NCBI GenBank assembly: GCA_015680685.1
Contig: MNCI01004329.1
Span: 350,269 to 414,268, forward strand
DNA: 64,000 nucleotides
Origin: Gnetum montanum
Lineage: Eukaryota; Streptophyta; Gnetopsida; Gnetales; Gnetaceae
Direction of reading: 5' to 3'
Every line of letters starts with the position of its first letter. The stretch's first letter is position 1. The notes beneath the pieces were generated by a model that had not been told where the DNA came from, made no database searches, and saw only the letters and a program-made list of their open reading frames with translations. The translations under genes and the position numbers were made by a program. Of this stretch, positions 56,098-64,000 are shown piece after piece.

Positions 56098-58836
56098 TCA
56101 TGTGGTTCCTAGAGGTGGTGGCTCCTCCATTGGTGCTTTTCCTTTGTCTAACCCTGCAAGCTTTTGAGATTGTTAATGGGTAAGAAGCGCCTACAACTTC
56201 TCTTCTTCTATCCTAGGATCATGCATAGTCCATGTTGATGTTCCAATGTTTGATGGAGCTGGCACCTCCCACGAACACAGCAACTGTGGAAACATTTGGT
56301 TTACTTTAACATACCATGCAGCAAACTACAATCATTCCTCCTCATAGGCTCTGGCTTTGTCTCGTAATTTTTAGTAATCTATTAGCTGTCGAGCTAAGTT
56401 TGCTACTACATCTTTTTGGTCGTGGTAGCTTGCTTTAACCACTTCTAATTCATAGTTTGCAACTTCTAATTTTTGTAATGTTTTCTTATGCTCCACAAAC
56501 TTTGTCTCATACTTAGCATAAGTGGTAGCTACCTGCTTCTTGAGTTTAGTTCTCAGATGCCCTACTATTAACATGTCCAAGTTAGCATATCGTAGATTTG
56601 CCAACTCCATATACTCTATTAAGTTCTAAATCTACAAGTCATGACTTATCAATTCTGCTTGATGGGCGAAGGCATAAGTATCCAGTATGGCTCGCTAGTC
56701 AGTGTGTTGAGCATTGAAAGAATTAATGTGAGCCTTAGCCATACGAATCTCCTTTTCCATGATTTCCTTGTACATTCTCACTTGATCATGAAAGTGTTTT
56801 TTTAACTTCTCGTGCTTCTTGGCCTCATTTTTCTCACGCACTTATTTTTATTGCCATCTTTTGACGAATGGTGCAGACCTCCTCCTTAGAGAGGGTTCTA
56901 TTCTCCCTGGCCAAGCGATTCATGTCTTAGTGAACTCGAACTAACTATTCTCGCATTTGTCGGAAACTTTCTTTAAGAACATTCTTTTGTTTCTCAACTG
57001 TTGTCAACCAAATATTTTCAACAGTAAGTAGTTTATTCTCCCCTTGTAAGGCCTTGAGAGCTTTAGCGTGTGCATATGTTTGAGCTTGTGCCTTTGAAGC
57101 ATCCCAATTAGCTTATTGTTTCTCATTTTCCCACTTTTTTATTTTCTTCCAATAATTTATTTAGTTACTTGGTTCTGAAAATTTCTAATTGGTTAGCTGT
57201 GATAAATTGGGAAGGATCCCTTCATTCAACTTGTAGGGTGATGAGCTTTTCTTACAATCTTTGCAACTCTACTTCCACGTGCTCGACCCTAACTTTAGCC
57301 ATGACCAATTTTCCTTTGGTGGAAATGAGGTCTCATTGTGTTGCTATGACATCTTGGGGGATGTCAAACAAGGACGTCATAACTTATCCTGTTTGCAGCA
57401 AGGGATCCAAAACATCCTCATGTTCCATAGGAGTCATTGAGAAATCGGCCAAAACTTGAGCATCATGTGCTCTCGTGAAATCTTCTAGTGGCACAATAGG
57501 GACGATTCTTTGATGTGGTTTGCAACCACCTTTTTTGTGCCTGTCGCATCCTGGTGCTGCATGACCACAACCATGGCACTTTCACTAGTTTCTAATCTAA
57601 CCTGGAAGGATGCGATATTCCCAGAGATCTGCTGAGACCACTAAAACTCTCATCTTGAAATCAATGAAATATGTCCACTTGCAGGGTTGGCCAAAATAGT
57701 GGGTTGTACAACATCATCAATGACCCTGAATAGATTTTTGGCATCACAACTTCCCTAACTAACCATCTCAGCAATTGTTCGGAGATGATTGATAGACAAC
57801 CGATAGTCTTGTTATGACGATGGTGATTGTTGGACTTGCTAGTTTATGGGTTGTGTACTGGACCCTGCTTCCTATTCTTGGCTAGGTCTTGTTGTTTGAG
57901 GCGTAGTGGGCCCAACCGTTCACTTTGCCTCTTGCTCTAATTACTTACCTAACATCTTTCCTTGGCACCAGCGGTTTAAGCAGTTTAGCATATGAAGCAT
58001 TTTGGATTTTCCTAGAAACATCATTCATATAGCCTAAGATTCCAGCACATCTACATAGCTTCTTAATAAGACCAACGAAAGGCAAGGCAAGCTTCCTTGT
58101 CTTTCTTTCTTCAAATCACCTTAATATTTCTATCAAATATAAATGGGTCAGATTTGCATTAAATTTTTCCATCAAAATTGCATTGCCCCGCACCGCATAA
58201 GTAGATAATCTATTTAAACCTTTGGTGGGGAAAATGTGATAAGTGCTGATTTTAAAGTAGATTATTCTCCTTGTCGTAAGCCCATTTCAACCATAATTTC
58301 TTGCATCTGCATTTAAGCAAGTGGACAAATGAGCAACTTTTGGTCCTTCATTTGGAAAATTTAGGACCTCTGCAATGGCCTTTGTAGAAAAATCAATGGA
58401 AACACCACCTACATTGGCAACAGTTCCTTCCTCCTTGCTATACCAAAATTGGTATGTTTCACCCAAATACCAATCACCACTTTTTGAGAGAATGGGCCAT
58501 AGTGGAGATGTCTTATGTTCAGTCTTCACTGGTTTAGGGGCAAACTCAGTGAAAGGACCAAAATTGAGCTCCATAATCACAACTGCAAAGGTGGACTTCT
58601 CCGGAATGGCTTGGAGACATTCAGGGCAGCATAAGATGTTTCCCTGGTTCTAGGGCTCTAACTTTGCCACCTTCTGTGTGGCTAGATTGCACTGTCATAG
58701 GGGTTTTCTGATGAATGCTGAATGAGTGGGCCTCCTGCTCTGCATGTTCTATGTGAAGTTCCTAGCCTCTACCTCCTCTTGGGTGTTTAGTTACTCCTTG
58801 GGAAGGTCTTGCTCAATTTCCACTTTTTGGGGTCAT
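56098..58836 (-). pseudogene. ORF3 of copy C
   Basis: 2739 bp, from MTPKSGN at 58836 to PPPLGTT-stop at 56098. This is the clearest copy of the domain: SPLWPILSKSGDWYLGETYQ, VGGVSIDFSTKAIAEVLNFP (58290-58580), YFKISTYHIFPTKGLNRLST and LPFVGLIKKLCRCAGILGY. These recall the strings around LPFPxLIxxLCxxAGV typical of the plant transposon-protein domain. A coiled coil includes MELANLRYANLDMLIVGH (56610). No signal peptide or membrane helix. Interrupted by several stops. Confidence 0.75.
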
Positions 58837-59420
58837 GTATAATCACACAAAAATTATTATTACTAAGGTTGTGTAGAGAAATTTTTATCAGTTCATACCT
58901 TACTCATTACCTTAATTAACAATCCATAACTGCTTAGTGTAATTTTTAGAGTTAGAAATATTTTCGAGAAGTGGCTCCAAAAGGTGTTATTGTTGACCTT
59001 ACAATAATTTGGGTGGTTTGGTGATCGATAAAAATTAGATTGACATTTAAACACGAAAGGTTTCTTTTGCAAACATTGAATTTCTTACCCCTATAATATC
59101 CCTTGGACGATGGCAAATTTTGAAAAATTTTGTGCACTTCCCACTACAATACTCCCCCATGACTAAGTAGAACACTTTAGGTTCAACTAGGATCAAACAG
59201 AATTAAAATTGAAATGTTAGGGAGCGAGATATTACGCTTAGAAGATGGAGATGTAAAGCACTAAGTTGCAAAGGAAAATTTCAACAACTCCCCTAGCGTC
59301 AAATGAGAGAAATGAACTTGAGATGGACAGGGACATGAGTATATATAGGTAGGGGAGACGCAATATCGCATACTCGATATTGGGTACCTAGTATCACTTC
59401 GAACGCGATATCACGTCCCC
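58837..59420 (-). promoter_or_regulatory. internal promoter, leader and 62-bp intron candidate, copy C
   Basis: Minus strand: GTGATATCGCG, CCAATATCGAG and GCGATATTGCG words (59418 to 59361) precede CTATATATAC (59349-59339), in the style of this family's LTR U3. About 440 bp on, AAG|GTATGA (donor at 58898) opens a 62-bp segment ending at the ORF3 ATG. The acceptor reads AC instead of AG, so it is decayed. Confidence 0.48.
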
Positions 59421-60840
59421 ACTGAAATTCATTAAATGTAAGGACTGAGTGGGAATAATAACTTTTCGATATGCAATGAAGGATTGGGAATGGAATTGGA
59501 AGCTTTGGGGTATTTAGAAAATTAATTTTGAGGCACTAGAAGTATGTCATGGTGGGATCATATATGAAAATTTGTGAAAAGGGGCTAGGAAGAAGGGTGT
59601 ATAGTACTTGTTGAGGAACGATTGATTACAATGATAAGGGAAAGGCTAGTACACTTAAGTAAGTAGTCGAAGGGTGTAAAATAATGTGTCATGTGTAATA
59701 GGGACAAGTTACAAAAGTTACATAAGTGGATCCTCCCCAAAGCAGGCTCTAGCCTATGATGCCCTTGTGGAACCACACCTCTAATGTCAATAGGCACTAG
59801 AGAAGTTGAATGCAACATTTACCTGTGAACAAAACACACATGTTAAAACCATCGAGTTGAGATAATAACACTACATTACACCAACCATAAGTTATGAATA
59901 CTTGAACAATGAGATGAGATGGATGGTAGAAGGGATCACTGTAATCAGGACATGAGGTTTCTAATGATGGTCACAATGGAATCTTGTGTGTAATTAGTGA
60001 TTAAATAATCATGTGTCTAGCTTCCATGTTCTAGAGCAAGTCCATACCACATTGCAGTGACACAACATTGCTTCATCCCATTGACAAATAACCATAAGCC
60101 TATCAGAGTTGCAAGGAGTAACATCACTTGGTGTTTTGTTCAAGGGAGGAGCAAGGAAGGAGCATCATGGTGGCTCACTCTCTTCCTTTCTTTCATTTTT
60201 CTCTTTCTTCTCTTTTTTTTCCTAATTCGTGTTTGGCTCTATGAAGTCGCCTACCTTCAAGCATGGATACATGTCTTTCTCATGGGACCCATAAAAGCTT
60301 ATTTACTACCATTTGAGTTGCTCTTACTCCCATATACCTACAAGGATATAGTTACAACCTCGACAACATGATAGAACATATGGAAGTAGCCAAAGAGAAT
60401 CTATGAATCCCCTTGATGTCATACCCTTATCATTCCACCTTGGTCCTTTACTCAGATCTCCAGACACAATGATTATCAAATTATTTATAGTTAGATGATG
60501 AAAAAGATTACCATTGTGACCAGAGCACAAACCTCTTATTAATGGAATGGGTGGATGGATGTCATGGTCTCAATGTCCAAATAATCAGTCCCTTATGACT
60601 AGGCAACATAGAGAAAAACCTCACCTTAATGGGCAACATGAGCAACTTATTCACAATCGAGATTACAACAGGAAATTTTAAATAACAATTAGAAAAAGTA
60701 AAAGAAATAGAGAAATGACAAAAAATCATAAAACAAAAAGATAAAATAACACTTAAGGATCATCGAAATTAGAATTGGGGTTGACCCCCATGACTAAACA
60801 TTTAGTCGTGGCTAGGATTAATAAGTGGATGAATAAGCTC
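59421..60840 (-). other. spacer of copy C
   Basis: Aligns with the spacers of A and B. It ends on the right in an A-rich stretch (60660-60760), the complement of the T-rich tract after pol, and in ACCCCCATGACTAAAC (60784-60799), the complement of a purine tract like that before the LTRs. No gene is seen; the open frame at 60057-60371 has no domain character. Confidence 0.58.
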
Positions 60841-60882
60841 CATGCATGTATGAAACGTTAGGGGCCCGTCATGCCCTAGCCA

Positions 60883-62405
60883 CTAGGCGTCTATTGGTGG
60901 TATGGTGGTTGGGTAGAGAAATCGTTGGTCACACACCTGATTATAGAAAGCATACTGGGGTAGGTTAGATGGCTTGTGTACATTATGAGGGAAATCCAGC
61001 CCACTATGGCACCCTTGACTATATGGCAGTATGCATGGATATGTGTGTCCCTTCACATTGGTGAATTCACTGGATCGTGTGGATGTTGGAGTGTGAGGTG
61101 GAAGTCTAGGGATAGTGACAAGGGCTATTAATGGAGATAAGGAAGGTGTAGCACTGGGTTTTCCTTGGGCTGGTGTAGAAGGTGAAGTAGGTTTGGAAGT
61201 ATGATTCTTCTTCTTATGGTCATGCCTAAAGAAGGGACACTTCCAACATTGCGAGAGGAACCTACTTTCGTTAATACCAGCAGCACAAGTTACATCCGTT
61301 GGTTGGCATGATGGTGCGGAACCGTCCGATACATATGATGGCCATGTAGAAGGAGGTGAAGGATGAGAATACCAAGGGTGAGGAGAAGTATGAGAAGTAT
61401 GGGGTGGCGACCCCTTAAGAAAAGACATTGGTTGATGGTGCTCGGGAGAGTGATAACGGTGATTGGAAATAGAGGATTTAGAATTGGTTGGAGAAACAAG
61501 ATGTTGAAAATAGTAGGCATTTAGTTTTGATGGACAGGAAGGATATGGATGGCTAAATGGTGGCCTTCCCCAAGCATGTGAGTTTTGCCACTACGGTGGA
61601 GCAAAGTGTTGAGGCTGGTAATNTTGTGAGTTTTGCCACTACGGTGGAGCAAAGTGTTGAGGCTGGTAATATCTCCCCCTCAGGACAGTACAATGGGTCA
61701 TGAGGTTGTCCATAATTACCTTGTGGACTAGGGATGCACCTAAATCAATACCTTTGTATGAATCTTGGATGTAGCTTCCCTGCCCATTGCTCATATAGAT
61801 GTGACAAAATCGAGCAATGACCCTTTGGATGGTCATATAAATAGACATCACATCCATCCTCATTATCTGTAGTTGAGCCTTTGGCTTCGTTACCCTTAGC
61901 CATTCCCCTTAGCTACCAAACTGTGTTATTAATTATTTCTAATTTCTATGTCCTTTGTTTGTTTTGATTGCCAAGTTTATTTTGGATGATCCTCTCCTTG
62001 ATAGTGTCTTCTAAGTTCACACTTTGTTCAATTTCCCATACGGTCATCTTATTATGGTTTGCCTCAATTTCATCTATCAATTTCTATATTGGCAAAGGTT
62101 GAGACTGTATCACCCTTTTAGAATTGGTTGTTTCCTCACCATTGTGATTTTGGACCCTTGTTGTTTCTAGAGCTAGGTCCCGCTCAAATGCTTTGGCATT
62201 CTGCCATTTAGATAATTCTCTCTCTTCTTTTGCCAAACACTCTATTAGTTCTTTGACCTAGTGGCCTTGGAGCTTATATAGTTGTCCTTATGCATACTTT
62301 CCATGGTTCACCCTTGGTTCATTGTTAAGCCCATCTATAATGTGGAGTATTTGCTCTTTCTTGGAGAACCTATGACCTAGACATGTATTCAATAAGGCAT
62401 AGTAT
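60883..62405 (-). pseudogene. gag of copy C
   Basis: Minus strand: LGHRFSKKEQILHIIDGLNN near 62350, ELSKWQNAKAFERDLALETT, then GCDVYLYDHPKGHC (about 61840), the knuckle with its second Cys changed to Tyr. A Pro/Ser/Thr-rich tail follows (60883-61428, open for 181 codons) with a CWKCPFFRHDHKKK string, a second possible zinc-binding site. A few stops and a sequencing gap (N at 61623) interrupt it. Confidence 0.7.
61577..61670. repeat. 46-bp perfect duplication around a single N
   Basis: 61577-61622 and 61625-61670 are identical (TGTGAGTTTTGCCACTACGG and onward), separated by NT at 61623-61624. This is the look of two contig ends that overlap but were not merged, so the second copy may not exist in the genome. 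Confidence 0.85.
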
Positions 62406-64000
62406 TTATCTAAGGCATAGTATGACAAACGGAACATCCTTCTCTGTCAGCTCTACCAACGGTTGGGCTATCTTCGAGAAGTGTTCAATCAAGCATCGGT
62501 AGTAACTAGTGTGTCCAAGGAATGACCACACATCTTCGACAGTACTTGGTTGGCGGGTAATTTCTTGGATGACCCTGATCTTTTTAGGGTCTACGCTAAT
62601 CCTTGTTGATGAAATGCGATGCCCCAGCACAATGCTCTCTTGGACCATCAGGTGCCTCTTTTGCCAATTGAGCCATAGATTGGTGTCTACACACCTCTTT
62701 AGAACTTGTTCTAGATGGTCCAAAGCTTGCTTGAACGTGGCACCATAGGTAGAGAAGTCATCCATGAAGACTTCTACACCATTGCTGATTTGTTGTTGGA
62801 GGATGCTTAGGACAAGGCGTTGGAACGTTGCAGGCGCATTGCACAGGCCAAAGGGCATCTTCTTATATGCAAAAGTCCCCCATGGACTCGTGAAAGTAGT
62901 TTTGGCCTAGTCCTCAGGTGCTATTTGGATTTGGTTATAACCACTATAACCATCCAAAAAGCTGTAATATTGGTGTCCTGTGATTGTGTCCAACACCTAG
63001 TCCACAAATAGGAGCGGGAAGTGGTCCTTGAAAGTTGCCATGTTGAGCAACTAGAAATCGATACAGACCCTCCACTTACCACCTTTCTTGGGTACAATAA
63101 TGAGTGAGCTCACCCATTCGCTATCGACAACAGAATAGATGAATCCCGCCTTCAGCAACTGTTCAATTTCATCTTTTACAACCTGCTTTAATTTGGGATT
63201 CAACGGTCTTTGTGGCTATCGTCGTGGCTTCATGGAAGGGTCAAGGTAGATCCAGTGCGGGCAAATCCTGGGATCAACGCCAGTTAGCTCAGGATAGGAC
63301 CATGCAAATGCAACAACTCATTTGTTTACCATCACCAGCAACTTCTTTTTTTGTTCCGGAGCAAGGGCAGCATTGACAATTACTGGCTTGCCATTTTGCA
63401 AGAATGTGTACTCTAAGTGAGCCGGTAGGGATTTTAGCTTAAGGGGCTCTTACTTGAAGCTCTTAGGGATCTCTAGCTTTCCCCAGTCATCTAAGTCATC
63501 AACGATGGAGGTCTGTTGATGAATCTCCTCCATCACATCCATGCTGTCAATATAGGCTTGCACTAGCTCCTCAGACGGTTCCATGCATAATATGCTGCTA
63601 GTAGGATCAGTTGTCAGCCACTGGGTGCCTCTTGGTTAGTGGCTGTTGTGTATAAGCATTGTTGAATTGGTGATTCCTCGGTACACCGACTGCATGCTTG
63701 AATGGATGTCCGCTTAGCAGACCATAACTGCTGCACACAGTTGCACCCCGAGTAACTGTACACGATGCATGGAACTCTTTTCTTCTTGATCTTCCCGAAA
63801 GGATTTTCTTTTGAAATTTCCAAGGACAGATCTCGGAGTCCTAGTCGTGCATCCACCGTGCTTAGCCAGGCTCTTCCCATGATGATTGGGAAGTTCCCCT
63901 TACAATTTTCTACACGGATGACCAAGAAGTCAGCAGGGTAGGACCACCCACAAATGGTGGTCACAATGTCCTCCACCAAACCCAAAGGAACGGTGATGGA
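62406..64000 (-). pseudogene. element D: protease and RT of a better preserved relative
   Basis: Minus strand. Protease part (63985-63614, continuing past the window): LVEDIVTTICGWSYPADFLV, IIMGRAWLSTVDARLGLRDL, KIKKKRVPC. RT part follows, with a 150-codon open stretch (62858-62406): MPFGLCNAPATFQRLVLSIL, VEVFMDDFSTYG (FMDD at 62757-62768), VDPKKIRVIQEITRQPS and FLGHTSYYRCLIEHF. Fewer stops than element 1, so younger. The reading stops at about 62406 after LTEKDVPFV, where gag sequence of copy C begins. RNase H and integrase are missing. Confidence 0.85.

Larger units (their letters stand above)
55113..62405 (-). mobile_element. copy C: reverse pol-less Athila-type element
   Basis: Read on the minus strand: gag (62405 to 60883), spacer, internal promoter, ORF3, polypurine tract, 3' LTR (55932 to 55113). 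Neither protease nor RT, RNase H or integrase lies between gag and the spacer. The 5' end is not its own LTR: at about 62406 it joins RT sequence of another element. Confidence 0.82.

Noticed and set aside
60057-60371. 104-codon plus-strand frame with hydrophobic stretch
   Set aside because: It lies antisense in the spacer of copy C. The aligned spacers of A and B do not keep it open, so it is chance.

Overview
The window looks like plant nuclear DNA from a large, repeat-rich genome. It is AT-rich, has few genes, and is filled with decayed LTR retrotransposons, LINE fragments and short tandem repeats. Three small intronless genes encode membrane RING-H2 (ATL-type) E3 ubiquitin ligases. The species cannot be fixed from sequence; a gymnosperm or another large-genome seed plant is a guess.

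Layout. 1-3.6 kb: non-coding, with a G-rich repeat, a 5'-truncated LINE tail with target-site duplication and, less surely, the last exons of an unrecognised gene. 3.7-8.1 kb: two same-strand ATL genes (3678-4199 and 7532-8122). 8.2-10.4 kb: minisatellites and one unexplained 167-codon frame. 10.4-31 kb: a retroelement nest. A reverse element (copy A, LTR at 10383-11295) was hit inside its third gene by a full-length Athila-type Ty3/gypsy element (11661-24941, perfect GAGCC target duplication), and in its spacer by a solo LTR (28566-29539, GTACC duplication). 32.9-42 kb: a forward relative (copy B) that has lost reverse transcriptase, RNase H and integrase. 42-45 kb: LTR fragments and a decayed Ty1/copia 5' end. 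45.4-47.4 kb: the 3' half of an L1-like LINE. 48.4-49.1 kb: a third ATL gene on the minus strand. 50.9-52.9 kb: LINE endonuclease sequence split by a solo LTR. 53.2-53.9 kb: three tandem copies of a 252-bp unit. 55.1-64 kb: another reverse, pol-less element (copy C) joined to protease-RT sequence of a related, better preserved element (D).

The most interesting pattern concerns the Athila-type family. The four copies that reach the 3' half (full-length element 1, A, B and C) share an unusual plan: gag-(pol)-long spacer-ORF3-LTR. The spacer holds a second TATA region whose upstream motifs resemble those in the U3 of the same copy's LTR. It is followed about 450 bp later by a 62-75 bp intron-like segment that ends exactly at the ORF3 start codon. 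ORF3 (about 913 codons) is not env-like: it carries a domain like the 'putative plant transposon protein' family and a long coiled coil. It is kept at nearly equal length in two copies that lost pol. I infer a separately promoted and spliced third gene. All copies are full of stop codons, so the model rests on comparison between copies, not on intact genes.

The three ATL genes are the only convincing cellular genes. They probably belonged to one local family that the retroelement nest has pushed apart.
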